A stretch of 64,000 nucleotides of DNA from an uncultured bacterium (GCA_905215805.1 CAJMRL010000005.1:1-64000); one strand, 5' to 3'. Positions 17,331 through 26,712 are shown, counted from the first letter of the stretch. Numbers and translations: made by a program. The notes: generated from the letters alone by a model not told the origin.

Positions 17331-18604
17331 GTAGAACACTCCTCTGCTACAACTTTTATTTCGGGAAGCTCAACATCTCCGAATAAATTGGACTTCCAGC
17401 TAAGCGATGATTTTTTTTCCCTTTCAAAAATCAGTCCGGGATATACTGCATCTGCATCGATTACACTTCCAAGCTCATCTGTTTCAAACATAACAGTGAG
17501 AACTTTATACGTACCTGTAGAAAGAACATCTGTATTCATAACAAATTCTCTTTCATAGACCTCACCTGCTTTGCATGACATAAACGCAGGACATACAGCT
17601 GTGGCGATTACGCCTTGGTCGTTATTATGGACCATCATGCGCATACTTAAAGACGATACATCTTCAAGACAATGCCAGCGCAGACAAAAACGAAGCTGTT
17701 CGCCGTCTTGTATATGCAGATCGTCACGTCCTACTACACGCATTGAATCAAGCTGTACCTTATCGGTCAGGAATTTTAGACGTTTGCGTTCGGTAAAATC
17801 ATACGACAGTTTGCTCTGCATTTTTTCACTGTGCAAATACAGACCTATTGCATGCTCGACATCGCCGTCATATATGATCCTGCCCTTTTCAAGCACTACT
17901 CCCCTTGAACAAAGCTGCCGTATTGTCTGCATATTATGGCTTACATAAATAATGGTCTTCTGGGAATCATGTATTACTGAAAGCATTTTGTCTATACATT
18001 TCTTCTGGAATGCCATGTCTCCGACGGCAAGCACCTCGTCCATAAGCATTATATCATTGTCCAGATGCGCCGCAACGCTGAATGCAAGCTTTACAAACAT
18101 TCCCGAGGAATAGCGCTTTACCGGTGTGTCAATAAACTGACGGCATTCGGAAAAGTCGATTATATCTTCTATTTTTTTGTCTACCTCGTTTCGCGACATC
18201 CCCAATATCGCACCGTTTAAATAGATATTTTCACGTCCTGTAAGCTCTCCGTGAAAGCCTGTTCCAACTTCGAGCATACTCGAGATTTTGCCCTTTATAT
18301 ATATGCTGCCCTCTGTCGGAGCGGTCACTCTTGAAAGCAGTTTTAATGTTGTGGATTTTCCCGCGCCGTTTCCTCCGATAAGTCCTATCGCCTCGCCGCG
18401 CTTTATCTCAAGGTTTATGTTCTCAAGAGCCATGAATGTTTCGTTTTTTGCATAAGCCGTTTGACCTATTTTTAGGTTCGGGTCATCCTTGTGGCGAACT
18501 CTTGCCCACCAGCTCTGCAAATCACCCTTGAGTGTTCCGCCTCCTATTGTGCCGAGTCTGTATTGCTTCGACACATTCTCTATTTTTATAACCGTATCAT
18601 TCAT
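17327..18604 (-). CDS. Wzt/TagH-type polysaccharide ABC exporter, ATP-binding subunit
   Basis: This 425-residue ATPase drives export of a lipid-linked glycan. Residues 1-250 are the nucleotide-binding domain with Walker A GGNGAGKSTT, signature YSSGMFVKLAFS and Walker B IMLMDEVLAVGD; the YSSGM signature is typical of O-antigen and teichoic acid exporters. Residues ~280-420 form a beta-sandwich C-terminal domain like that of Wzt, which in O9-type systems recognises the modified glycan terminus. The permease gene lies upstream 3 bp away, and a small unknown gene overlaps its stop. The presence of a Wzt_C-like domain suggests a glycan with a defined cap. Confidence 0.9.
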   Translation of the reverse strand: MNDTVIKIENVSKQYRLGTIGGGTLKGDLQSWWARVRHKDDPNLKIGQTAYAKNETFMALENINLEIKRGEAIGLIGGNGAGKSTTLKLLSRVTAPTEGSIYIKGKISSMLEVGTGFHGELTGRENIYLNGAILGMSRNEVDKKIEDIIDFSECRQFIDTPVKRYSSGMFVKLAFSVAAHLDNDIMLMDEVLAVGDMAFQKKCIDKMLSVIHDSQKTIIYVSHNMQTIRQLCSRGVVLEKGRIIYDGDVEHAIGLYLHSEKMQSKLSYDFTERKRLKFLTDKVQLDSMRVVGRDDLHIQDGEQLRFCLRWHCLEDVSSLSMRMMVHNNDQGVIATAVCPAFMSCKAGEVYEREFVMNTDVLSTGTYKVLTVMFETDELGSVIDADAVYPGLIFEREKKSSLSWKSNLFGDVELPEIKVVAEECST

Positions 18605-18607
18605 ATT

Positions 18608-19453
18608 TTATACCGTATCCATAAAGGTTTTTTCAACTCTGTTAAATATCAGTATTCCGAAAAACAACACCACAGCTGTTACTATCCAGCTTATACCCCA
18701 GTATCTCCATTCGAAAACACCGCTGCCCAAAAAGGCGTTTCGGAAATTATTTACTACCGGCGTCATTGGATTAAGCATTATGATCCGGCGAAGGCTGTCC
18801 GGGATCTGCGATACCGGATAAACGACCGGCGTTGCATACATCCACAGCGAAACTCCGAAGCTTACGAGAATTCTCAAATCACGGTATTTCGTGGTTACCG
18901 ATGAAATTATGATTCCGAAGCCCATGCCCATTAACGCCATCTGTACTATTATAAGCGGCAGAAGAAAAAGGTGCATATTCGGATTTATTACTTCGCCCCG
19001 AAGATGGAATATAAGCATGAACACAAGCATGAGCGCTATCTGTATAAACAGCGAAAGCATCGCGTATATCACTGTGGTTATCGGAGTTACAAGCCTCGGG
19101 AAGTATACCTTTCCGAACAGTCCGGCATTTGATGTAAACGTGGACGCCGTAGATGTCAGGCAGCTTGAAAAATATCCCCATGCGGTATTGCCTGCAAGAT
19201 AGAACAGGAACTGCGGAACTCCGTCGGTGGATATTTTTGCGATCTGCCCAAATATTATCGTAAACATTGACGACGACATTAAGGGCGTTATCAAAAACCA
19301 CAGCGGACCTAATATGGTTTGTTTGTAAGCGCTGTTGAAATTACGCTTTAAAAACATATATATTAAGTCACGATACTGCCATACCTCTTTGAGCCTTAGG
19401 TCGAACCAGCCTGTCTTCGGACGGATGATAGTTGTCCATTCGTCCCTTGCCAT
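18608..19453 (-). CDS. Wzm/TagG-type polysaccharide ABC exporter, permease subunit
   Basis: This 281-residue ABC-2 type membrane protein has about six hydrophobic helices (for example MFTIIFGQIA, FYLAGNTAWGYFSS and ISWIVTAVVLFFGILIFN). The family pattern is clear: LKRNFNSAYKQTILGPLWFLITPL near the N-terminus and RDLRILVSFGVSLWMYATPVVYP in the middle. It forms the channel that moves lipid-linked glycan across the membrane, powered by the ATPase downstream. Its start codon overlaps the stop of the epimerase gene (TAATG), so the three are translationally linked. Confidence 0.9.
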   Translation of the reverse strand: MARDEWTTIIRPKTGWFDLRLKEVWQYRDLIYMFLKRNFNSAYKQTILGPLWFLITPLMSSSMFTIIFGQIAKISTDGVPQFLFYLAGNTAWGYFSSCLTSTASTFTSNAGLFGKVYFPRLVTPITTVIYAMLSLFIQIALMLVFMLIFHLRGEVINPNMHLFLLPLIIVQMALMGMGFGIIISSVTTKYRDLRILVSFGVSLWMYATPVVYPVSQIPDSLRRIIMLNPMTPVVNNFRNAFLGSGVFEWRYWGISWIVTAVVLFFGILIFNRVEKTFMDTV

Positions 19454-20559
19454 TAATAATTGACCTCTTTGCCCTCTAATATATCGGCGATACGTTCACT
19501 TGTGCGGCCGTCGCCGTATGGGTTGGAGGCATGGCTCATTTTTTCGTATTCTTCTTTATTTTCAAGCAGAAGCTTGAAGGTGGAATATATAGTGTCCTCT
19601 TCTGTTCCGACAAGCTTTAATGTTCCGGCTTTTATGCCCTCCGGACGCTCTGTTGTGTCGCGCATTACAAGCACCGGCTTTCCGAGCGAAGGCGCTTCCT
19701 CCTGTATGCCGCCGCTGTCGGTAAGTATAAGATAGCTCCTTGACAGGAAGTTATGAAAATCAAGGACTTCCAGCGGTTCGATTATTCTTATCCTGTCGTC
19801 GCCGCCAAGTATCTCGTTAGCCGTTTCACGCACTGCCGGATTCATGTGTATCGGATATATTGCCTTTATATCCGGATGCTCATCAATTATACGGCGGATC
19901 GCCCTGAACATATGCTTCATCGGTTCTCCCAAATTCTCGCGGCGGTGCGCCGTTATCATTATAAGGCGGGAATCCGATGCCCAGTCGAGATGCTCGTTTT
20001 TATAATCCGGACGCACTGTTGTTTTGAGCGCGTCGATAGCGGTGTTTCCCGTTACATATATCGTTGACGGATCCTTTCCCTCGCGAATGAGGTTGTCACG
20101 GGATAAGGTGGTCGGCGCAAAATTGTATTTTGCTATTATTCCTACTGCCTGACGGTTAAATTCCTCGGGGTATGGGGAATATATATTATAGGTCCTTAGT
20201 CCCGCCTCGACATGTCCCACCGGGATCTGCATATAAAAGCAGGCGAGAGCTGTTACAAATGTGGTGGATGTGTCGCCGTGCACAAGCACAACATCCGGCT
20301 TTACTTCCTCCAGCACCGATTTTATCTTGTTGAGTATGTTTGTGGTTACGTCAAAAAGCGTTTGACGGTCTTTCATTATTGAAAGGTCATAATCCGGAAC
20401 GACCTTGAATGCTTCAAGCACCTGGTCAAGCATCTGCCTATGCTGACCCGTTACGCAAACGATTGTCTCAACGGACGGGCGCTTTTTCAGTTCGTTCACA
20501 AGCGGACACATCTTGATAGCTTCCGGACGTGTTCCGAATACAAGCATTATTTTTTTCAT
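19453..20559 (-). CDS. wecB: UDP-N-acetylglucosamine 2-epimerase (non-hydrolysing)
   Basis: This 368-residue enzyme interconverts UDP-GlcNAc and UDP-ManNAc, the sugar used in teichoic acid linkage units and other cell-wall glycans. Family motifs are intact: GTRPEAIKMCPLV at the N-terminus, TGQHRQML, HGDTSTTF, GHVEAGLRTYNIYSPYPEEFNR, and TDSGGIQEEAPSLGKPVLVMRDTTERPEG. It is called wecB in enteric bacteria and mnaA in Bacillus. It is first in the operon with the Wzm/Wzt-type exporter, which suggests the exported glycan contains or is started with ManNAc. A promoter lies at 20619-20647. Confidence 0.94.
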   Translation of the reverse strand: MKKIMLVFGTRPEAIKMCPLVNELKKRPSVETIVCVTGQHRQMLDQVLEAFKVVPDYDLSIMKDRQTLFDVTTNILNKIKSVLEEVKPDVVLVHGDTSTTFVTALACFYMQIPVGHVEAGLRTYNIYSPYPEEFNRQAVGIIAKYNFAPTTLSRDNLIREGKDPSTIYVTGNTAIDALKTTVRPDYKNEHLDWASDSRLIMITAHRRENLGEPMKHMFRAIRRIIDEHPDIKAIYPIHMNPAVRETANEILGGDDRIRIIEPLEVLDFHNFLSRSYLILTDSGGIQEEAPSLGKPVLVMRDTTERPEGIKAGTLKLVGTEEDTIYSTFKLLLENKEEYEKMSHASNPYGDGRTSERIADILEGKEVNY

Positions 20560-20618
20560 GATGATCTCCTTATTGAAAATAACTGATGTAAGCCGCTGCT
20601 TACATAAACACTATTGCT

Positions 20619-20647
20619 ATTATAACATAGTTTTACAGATATTTCAA
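20619..20647 (-). promoter_or_regulatory. Promoter of the glycan-export operon
   Basis: On the minus strand TTGAAA (20647-20642) and TATAAT (20624-20619) are 17 bp apart. A small hairpin (GTAAGC...GCTTAC, 20588-20604) lies in the leader. Confidence 0.65.
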
Positions 20648-20788
20648 CCAATTTTTAAAGAGATATTGAGAAATTTGTGGTAAATAGTGCCTGATTGCGG
20701 GTCGATTGCATTTAATCAATGCCTATAAAAAGAAAATCAAAGAAAGTGCATTTAACCAAAAAAACATACATTGTTCACAAAATATTCA

Positions 20789-20816
20789 TTGACAAAGCCA
20801 AAAAAATGAGTATAAT
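20789..20816 (+). promoter_or_regulatory. Promoter of the ctsR operon
   Basis: TTGACA (20789-20794) and TATAAT (20811-20816) with a 16-bp spacer. The expected transcription start falls just before the CtsR box. Confidence 0.82.
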
Positions 20817-20832
20817 AAAAGTATAAACAAAA

Positions 20833-20849
20833 GGTCAAAGAAAGTCAAA
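20833..20849 (+). promoter_or_regulatory. CtsR operator (heptad direct repeat)
   Basis: GGTCAAAGAAAGTCAAA is a perfect match to the known CtsR consensus, two RGTCAAA heptads separated by three bases with a central A. It lies just downstream of the -10 box, so bound CtsR would block initiation of its own operon. An extra TCAAAG at 20851 extends the repeat pattern. Confidence 0.93.
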
Positions 20850-20867
20850 GTCAAAGAGGTGAAAGGA

Positions 20868-21320
20868 ATGGGAGTGAGCGACAGGATAACGGCATTTATA
20901 ACAGCGCTTTTGGAAGAAGAGCAGGGGAATGATTGGCTGGAGCTTAAAAGAAATGAGCTGGCTCAGATATTCGGCTGTGTGCCTTCGCAAATCAATTATG
21001 TTATTTCAACAAGATTTAATCCGCAGCATGGCTATGAGGTTGAATCAAAACGCGGCGGAGGCGGGTTCATAAAAATCCGCAGAATAGATACCGCAAAAAC
21101 AAATCCGGTTTACAGGATAATAACCGATATTGGTACTTCGCTTACACAGAAGGACGCCAGAGCATATATATCGGGACTTGTACAGGTTCGGGCGATCGAT
21201 GAAAAAACAGCGGATGTTATGGCGGCGGCGCTCAGCGACAGCTCCATAATGATTTCGCAGCCTCAGAGAGACATTGTAAGAGCAAATATATTGAAAAATA
21301 TGCTTACAGCATTGAGCTGA
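20868..21320 (+). CDS. ctsR: CtsR, transcriptional repressor of class III stress genes
   Basis: This 150-residue dimeric repressor controls clp genes and releases DNA on heat or protein-arginine phosphorylation. The N-terminal half is the winged helix DNA-binding domain (RNELAQIFGCVPSQINYVISTRF, then the Gly-rich wing YEVESKRGGGGFIKI, which serves as the heat sensor in Bacillus). The C-terminal half is the four-helix dimerisation domain. The start is the ATG at 20868 behind AGAGGTG, and a GTG three codons upstream overlaps that site. It heads the operon ctsR-mcsA-mcsB-clpC and has its own operator at 20833-20849. Confidence 0.96.
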   Translation: MGVSDRITAFITALLEEEQGNDWLELKRNELAQIFGCVPSQINYVISTRFNPQHGYEVESKRGGGGFIKIRRIDTAKTNPVYRIITDIGTSLTQKDARAYISGLVQVRAIDEKTADVMAAALSDSSIMISQPQRDIVRANILKNMLTALS

Positions 21321-21388
21321 GCAGTTATTAGATTTTTATGGTTCGGTAATTGAGAGCTATGGTTATTGGGAGAAAGGGGAGTTTAATT

Positions 21389-21766
21389 ATGTATGATTTT
21401 TTCTCGGATTTTTCGGATTTATTCAGCGCGCTGGATTCGATGATGCAGCCGGCTGAAAGTGAGAGTATAAAAAAATGCCCTGTATGCGGACATACATGGG
21501 CGGATTTCAGACGCACCGGACGCTTTGGATGCGGCGAATGCTATAATACATTCCGTCCTCAGGCGGCGTCAACCTTAAGACAGATTCACTCAACCACAAA
21601 GCATGTGGGAAAAATTCCTTCCAAGTCGGGAGAGAGTGTAAAGAAGAAAAGAGAATATGAGACTTTAAAGGCGCAGCTTCAGATTGCGGTCCAGAATGAA
21701 GATTATGAAACAGCCGCAAAGCTGCATAAAAAGATAAGAGCTATGGAAAAGGAGGGATTGTCATGA
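21389..21766 (+). CDS. mcsA: McsA-like activator of the protein arginine kinase (short form)
   Basis: This 125-residue zinc protein stimulates McsB and links it to ClpC. It contains the second zinc module of classical McsA (CPVCGHTWADFRRTGRFGCGECYNTF, about residues 31-56), followed by the conserved HSTTKHVGKIP and a C-terminal UVR domain (LKAQLQIAVQNEDYETAAKLHKKIR). The usual N-terminal CxxC module is absent; instead the protein starts MYDFFSDFSDLFSALDSM. GGGGAG precedes the ATG at 21389, and an in-frame TTG at 21350 gives no extra cysteines, so the shortness is not a start-choice artefact. Its stop overlaps mcsB (ATGA). Confidence 0.9.
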   Translation: MYDFFSDFSDLFSALDSMMQPAESESIKKCPVCGHTWADFRRTGRFGCGECYNTFRPQAASTLRQIHSTTKHVGKIPSKSGESVKKKREYETLKAQLQIAVQNEDYETAAKLHKKIRAMEKEGLS

Positions 21767-22755
21767 TTTGGTATAAGGATAAAAATGACGGAATAGTCAT
21801 TTCAACAAGAATAAGACTGGCGAGAAATCTTGAAGGCGTGCCTTTTCCGGCAGCTCTCAAGGATAAAGCGCCGGTGGTCGCAAAAATAAGGGATGCGGTC
21901 AAGAGCAGCGAGCTTGCAAATGATATGGTATTCCTTGATTTAGACAACGCTTCGGAGCTTAACAGGCTTTCCCTCGAGGAGGAGCATTTGATAAGCCCGC
22001 AGATGCTTGACGGCAAAAATAAGGGCGTTATTTTAAACAAGGACAACACCGTAAGCATTATGCTTATGGAGGAGGACCATATAAGACTTCAGGTGATTTA
22101 CGGCGGCTTGAAGCTGGATGAGGCGTACAGCGAGGCGTCAAGGATAGACGACATAATCGAAAACGGCGTTAATTATGCTTTTGACGAGGAATTCGGTTAT
22201 CTTACGGCTTGTCCGACAAATGCCGGAACCGGTATGAGAGCATCGGTAATGATGCACCTCCCGGGATTGGTTTATACCAAAAATATAGGTCAGATCATAG
22301 CATCCGCAACAGGCTTGGGCATTGAGATAAGAGGCTTTTACGGCGAGGGAACAAACGCCGGCGGAAACCTGTATCAGATTTCCAACCGCGTGACTATGGG
22401 ACTTTCCGAAAAAGAAACCATTGACAAGCTCAAGAATGTTGTAAAGCAAATAAGCGAGGCGGAGGAAAAGGCAAGGCAGAGCCTTAAAAGAGATAATCTC
22501 GATGCGCTTGAGGATACGATCTGGAGAGCGTATGGCAGCCTGAAATATGCCAGACTCATGACCTCTGAAGAGTCAAAGAGACTGTTGTCGGATGTTATGT
22601 TCGGCGAGAATATGGGTATAATAAAAACAGAAGGCAAGAAAACTCCGCTCGAGTGTATGATTTTATCCACTCCGTCAATGATAAGCGGCGGAAAGGAGCT
22701 TTCACCGCGCGAGCGTGATATAGAAAGAGCAAAAATGCTCAGAGAAAATTTATAA
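21763..22755 (+). CDS. mcsB: McsB, protein-arginine kinase
   Basis: This 330-residue enzyme phosphorylates arginines in client proteins, marking them for the ClpCP protease, and inactivates CtsR. It belongs to the ATP:guanido phosphotransferase fold. Typical segments are ISTRIRLARNLEGVPFP (N-terminal arginine cluster), LMEEDHIRLQ, and LTACPTNAGTGMRASVMMHLP (nucleotide-binding and catalytic region). RGFYGEGTNAGG follows. Its length is slightly below that of the Bacillus protein. Its start overlaps the mcsA stop, so the two are coupled. clpC follows after 36 bp. Confidence 0.96.
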   Translation: MIWYKDKNDGIVISTRIRLARNLEGVPFPAALKDKAPVVAKIRDAVKSSELANDMVFLDLDNASELNRLSLEEEHLISPQMLDGKNKGVILNKDNTVSIMLMEEDHIRLQVIYGGLKLDEAYSEASRIDDIIENGVNYAFDEEFGYLTACPTNAGTGMRASVMMHLPGLVYTKNIGQIIASATGLGIEIRGFYGEGTNAGGNLYQISNRVTMGLSEKETIDKLKNVVKQISEAEEKARQSLKRDNLDALEDTIWRAYGSLKYARLMTSEESKRLLSDVMFGENMGIIKTEGKKTPLECMILSTPSMISGGKELSPRERDIERAKMLRENL

Positions 22756-22791
22756 ATTTAAAGTTATATTGGATTAAAGGGGGTAATTATT

Positions 22792-25263
22792 ATGTTGTTT
22801 TCACGTTTTACAGAAAAAGCAAGAATTGCGATAAATGAGGCTCACGACAGCGCTTGTGAGCTGGGACATAACTATATAGGCAGCGAGCATCTTCTTCTCG
22901 GACTTATTCGTGAGGGCAGCGGCGTTGCTTATAAGCTGCTCTCGGGTGCGGGCTTGACCGCCGACGGAGTAAAGAACAAGATAGCCGAGCTTACCGGCGC
23001 GGGCGCACCGTTCGATAAGAGCTCAGAGCTTCCGCTTACTCCGAGATCAAAGCGTATACTTGAAATGAGCGCTCAGGAAGCAATGCGTCTGGGACACAGC
23101 TATGTGGGCACGGAGCATATACTTATGGCTATAATTCGTGACGGTGACGGCGTTGCGGCAAGAATACTTATGTCGGAGGGAATAAACCTCTCAAGCTTCT
23201 ATGGTCAGGCGGTTCACTCCGTTGAGGAAGGCGCAGAAGCTCAGGGCCCTCAAGGCTATGCACATAACGGCTACGGCAGTGCTGGAGCATCGGCTAAGAC
23301 TCCGACTCTTGATGAATACGGCCGTGATTTGACAAAGGTTGCCAAGGAAGGCGGATTTGATCCGGTAATCGGACGTTCTAAGGAAATTGACAGAGTTATT
23401 CAGATACTTTCAAGACGTACAAAGAATAATCCGTGTCTTATAGGTGAACCGGGTGTAGGTAAGACGGCTATCGCTGAGGGACTTGCTCAGAGAATTGCAT
23501 CGGGAGATGTTCCGGAGCCGCTTAAGACTAAAAGACTGGTTTCTCTTGACCTCTCCGGCATGATTGCGGGCGCTAAGTACAGAGGCGAATTCGAGGAAAG
23601 AATAAAGAAGGTAATAAACGAGGTCTTGGCTGCTAAGAACGTGGTTCTCTTTATCGATGAGTTCCATACCATTGTCGGAGCAGGCAGCGCCGAAGGCTCT
23701 ATGGACGCGTCAAATATCTTAAAGCCGTTCCTTGCAAGAGGCGATTTGCAGATAATCGGTGCAACCACGCTTAAGGAATACAAGAAATATATAGAAAAGG
23801 ACGCGGCTCTTGAAAGACGTTTCCAGCCGGTGTCGGTAGGAGAGCCTACAGTTGAGGAAACGGTTGAAATATTAAAGGGTATCCGTGACAAATATGAGGC
23901 TCATCATGGTGTTACGATTACCGATGAGGCGCTTAATGCGGCGGCTAAAATGTCGGCGAGATATATTACCGACAGATTCCTGCCGGATAAGGCGATTGAC
24001 CTTATAGACGAGGCGTCGTCAAAGAAACGTCTCGGCTCACAGACTGAGCCGGCAGACATCAAGGCTAAGGAGAGTGAGCTTGAAAAATTAAAGAGCGAAA
24101 AAGAAGAAGCTATCACTGCTCAGGACTTTGAAAAGGCAGCCCAGCTGCGTGATCGTGAAAAGGTCCTCAAAGAAGAGGTGGATAAGCTCAAGAAGGAATG
24201 GAAGGGCAGCGGCTCGTCGTCGGGACTTGTTGTTGACGAGGACGATATAGCTGATATTCTTGCGGACTGGACAAAGATTCCGGCGGCAAGACTTAAAGAA
24301 GAGGAAACAGAAAAGCTCCGTCATCTTGAGGAAACTTTACATGCAAGAGTTATCGGTCAGGATGAGGCTGTGTCGGCTGTAGCTAAGGCTATAAGACGAG
24401 GCAGAGCAGGCTTGAAGGATCCGAAGCGTCCGATAGGTTCGTTCCTGTTCCTTGGACCTACAGGCGTAGGTAAGACCGAGCTTTCAAAGGCTCTCGCACA
24501 GACTATGTTCGGCAGTGAGAATGCACTTATCCGTATCGACATGTCGGAATATATGGAGAAGCATGCAGTGTCTAAGTTTATCGGTTCGCCTCCGGGATAT
24601 GTAGGATTTGAGGAAGGCGGTCAGCTTACCGAAAAGATCCGTAAGAATCCGTATTCGGTAATCCTCTTTGATGAGATAGAAAAGGCTCATCCGGATGTAT
24701 TTAATATTATGCTTCAGATTCTTGACGATGGTATTCTTACCGATGCTCAGGGAAGAAGGGTAGATTTCAAGAACACGGTTATAATTATGACCTCTAACCT
24801 CGGTGCAAAGGATATTCTGGGCAATGTAAGCTCTAAGCTCGGATTCGGCTCCGCGGATAAGGAAGAGGATAAGAACAAGACCGAAAAAGAAAAGATAAAG
24901 GATAAGGTTATGGAGCAGGTTAAAAAGGCATTCAAGCCTGAGTTCCTTAACCGTATCGATGAAATAATCGTATTCGACAGACTGTCAGAGGAGAATATTC
25001 AGGCTATTGCAAGACTGATGCTTAATTCGCTTGTGACAAGACTGAAGGAAAACGATATTGAGGCTGAGTTTACCGACAATGCCGTTAAGGAGATTGCAAA
25101 GAAGGGCTTTGACCCGGTATACGGCGCAAGACCCTTGAGACGTGCTATCCAAAACGAGATCGAGGATATGCTTTCCGAGAAGATTATTGACGGAGATATT
25201 AAATCCGGCGATAAGATCTCAGTTGATTTTGCGGACGGTAAGTTCTGCGCGGCTAACAAATAA
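22792..25263 (+). CDS. clpC: ClpC, AAA+ unfoldase of the ClpCP protease
   Basis: This 823-residue HSP100 ATPase unfolds arginine-phosphorylated or adaptor-delivered proteins and feeds them to ClpP. Domains in order: an N-terminal double Clp-N repeat (1-145; FTEKARIAINEAHDSA, GHSYVGTEHILMAI), AAA module 1 with Walker A GEPGVGKTA (about 222), a middle coiled-coil with a UVR-like motif (about 420-470), AAA module 2 with Walker A GPTGVGKTEL (about 560), and the C-terminal D2-small domain. ClpP is not encoded here. GGGGG precedes the ATG. It is the last gene of the ctsR operon and ends at a strong terminator. Confidence 0.97.
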   Translation: MLFSRFTEKARIAINEAHDSACELGHNYIGSEHLLLGLIREGSGVAYKLLSGAGLTADGVKNKIAELTGAGAPFDKSSELPLTPRSKRILEMSAQEAMRLGHSYVGTEHILMAIIRDGDGVAARILMSEGINLSSFYGQAVHSVEEGAEAQGPQGYAHNGYGSAGASAKTPTLDEYGRDLTKVAKEGGFDPVIGRSKEIDRVIQILSRRTKNNPCLIGEPGVGKTAIAEGLAQRIASGDVPEPLKTKRLVSLDLSGMIAGAKYRGEFEERIKKVINEVLAAKNVVLFIDEFHTIVGAGSAEGSMDASNILKPFLARGDLQIIGATTLKEYKKYIEKDAALERRFQPVSVGEPTVEETVEILKGIRDKYEAHHGVTITDEALNAAAKMSARYITDRFLPDKAIDLIDEASSKKRLGSQTEPADIKAKESELEKLKSEKEEAITAQDFEKAAQLRDREKVLKEEVDKLKKEWKGSGSSSGLVVDEDDIADILADWTKIPAARLKEEETEKLRHLEETLHARVIGQDEAVSAVAKAIRRGRAGLKDPKRPIGSFLFLGPTGVGKTELSKALAQTMFGSENALIRIDMSEYMEKHAVSKFIGSPPGYVGFEEGGQLTEKIRKNPYSVILFDEIEKAHPDVFNIMLQILDDGILTDAQGRRVDFKNTVIIMTSNLGAKDILGNVSSKLGFGSADKEEDKNKTEKEKIKDKVMEQVKKAFKPEFLNRIDEIIVFDRLSEENIQAIARLMLNSLVTRLKENDIEAEFTDNAVKEIAKKGFDPVYGARPLRRAIQNEIEDMLSEKIIDGDIKSGDKISVDFADGKFCAANK

Positions 25264-25266
25264 TAA

Positions 25267-25298
25267 CAAAAAAAGCTCTCTTTGGAGGGCTTTTTTTG
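25267..25298 (+). terminator. Terminator of the ctsR operon
   Basis: An A-run, the stem AAGCTCTC / GGAGGGCTT and a long T-run, directly after clpC. Confidence 0.85.
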
Positions 25299-25404
25299 TT
25301 GCTATAATATATTGTATTTTTTTTGTCAAAGTAGTAAAATAATATTGTGTTTTATATGAAATTTATGGGCGTATTTAACATATATTTATTATCGGAGGTG
25401 CATT

Positions 25405-26712
25405 ATGGAATCATGCAAATATCTTCTTGACCTCGCGCTTATACTGTGTTCAACAAAGATCCTCGGACTGATTACCCGCCGCGTTCAGCTGCCGCAGGTC
25501 GTGGGTGCTCTTTTGGCGGGACTTATTTTAGGTCCGGCATGTTTGGGCTGGATAGGCGACACGGATTTTATTTCCAATATCGCTGAAGTCGGGGTTATTG
25601 TGCTTATGTTTACAGCCGGCATGGAAACAGATATTGGAGAGCTTAAGCGTACAGGATTGAAATCATTCGTTATTGCGCTTATGGGTGTTATTTTCCCGCT
25701 TATCGGAGGATATGCGGTAATGGCGGTGTTTAATCCGGGCGCGGATAAGATGACGGTTTTGCAGAATATCTTTATAGGAGTTGTTCTTACTGCAACCTCG
25801 GTCAGCATTACTGTTGAAACGCTCAAAGAGCTCGGCAAGCTTACTACTCATTCCGGAAACGCTATTTTGGGCGCCGCTTTGATAGATGATGTTTTGGGCA
25901 TAATCGCTCTTACGATTATAACAAGCTTTGCCGATGAAACGGTTTCCATAGGCATGAGCTCGCTGAAGATCTTGGGATTTTTCGCATTCTGTATTCTTGT
26001 GGCGTTTGTGTTTTATAAATTCGCTATTCCATGGATAAACGGATATAAGAAGGATCTTCGCCGTTTTGTAGTGCTTGCGTTTGCGTTTTGCTTGATAATG
26101 TCATATTGTGCCGAAACGTTCTTTGGTGTGTCGGATATTACAGGCGCATTTGTTGCGGGACTTATTCTTTCAAACAACAAAAGAACAGCGTTTATGCTTA
26201 ACAGATTTGATACGGCTTCATACATGCTGCTTTCGCCGGTATTTTTTGCAAGCGTGGGACTGAAGGTGACCTTAGGAAGCATGAGCGGTTCGATGATACT
26301 GTTTTCCGTTGTGCTTTTGGTTGTAGCGATGATAACAAAAATTATAGGCTGCGGACTTGGAGCAAAAATGTGCGGATATACGAATCTGCAATGCACAAAA
26401 ATTGGTCTTGGCATGATCTCAAGAGGCGAGGTCGCGCTTATAGTTGCAACAAAGGGCGCGGCATTGGGACTTATGCAGGATAGGTATTTTGCGCCTATTA
26501 TTATAGTAGTTGTGGCAACCACGATAATAACGCCGATTTTGCTTAAGCTTATATATAAGTATCAGGCGAAACATCCGGAGCTTGTGGATGTTAATGCAAG
26601 CTCTAAGCTTATTGACAGGCATGAGTCAAAGTATGAGCTTGAAGCGTATGCCCAGGAGGCGTCGAGAAGACACAGCGATGCTGAGGAAAAAAATAAAGTA
26701 TTAAAGAAATAA
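25405..26712 (+). CDS. Cation:proton antiporter (CPA2/KefB-like)
   Basis: This 435-residue membrane protein has about twelve hydrophobic helices and belongs to the monovalent cation:proton antiporter-2 group. The N-terminus shows LPQVVGALLAGLILGPA, and the transport core contains ALIDDVLGIIAL, whose paired aspartates are characteristic of exchangers that carry Na+ or K+ against protons. ISRGEVALIVATKG is a second conserved stretch. The C-terminal ~50 residues are hydrophilic and charged, without a TrkA-N domain, so regulation by nucleotide is unlikely. GGAGGTG precedes the ATG. The ion cannot be decided from sequence. Confidence 0.87.
   Translation: MESCKYLLDLALILCSTKILGLITRRVQLPQVVGALLAGLILGPACLGWIGDTDFISNIAEVGVIVLMFTAGMETDIGELKRTGLKSFVIALMGVIFPLIGGYAVMAVFNPGADKMTVLQNIFIGVVLTATSVSITVETLKELGKLTTHSGNAILGAALIDDVLGIIALTIITSFADETVSIGMSSLKILGFFAFCILVAFVFYKFAIPWINGYKKDLRRFVVLAFAFCLIMSYCAETFFGVSDITGAFVAGLILSNNKRTAFMLNRFDTASYMLLSPVFFASVGLKVTLGSMSGSMILFSVVLLVVAMITKIIGCGLGAKMCGYTNLQCTKIGLGMISRGEVALIVATKGAALGLMQDRYFAPIIIVVVATTIITPILLKLIYKYQAKHPELVDVNASSKLIDRHESKYELEAYAQEASRRHSDAEEKNKVLKK

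Noticed and set aside
20588..20604. Riboswitch or T-box before the epimerase gene
   Set aside because: Only a six-pair hairpin is present; the leader is too short for a known riboswitch.
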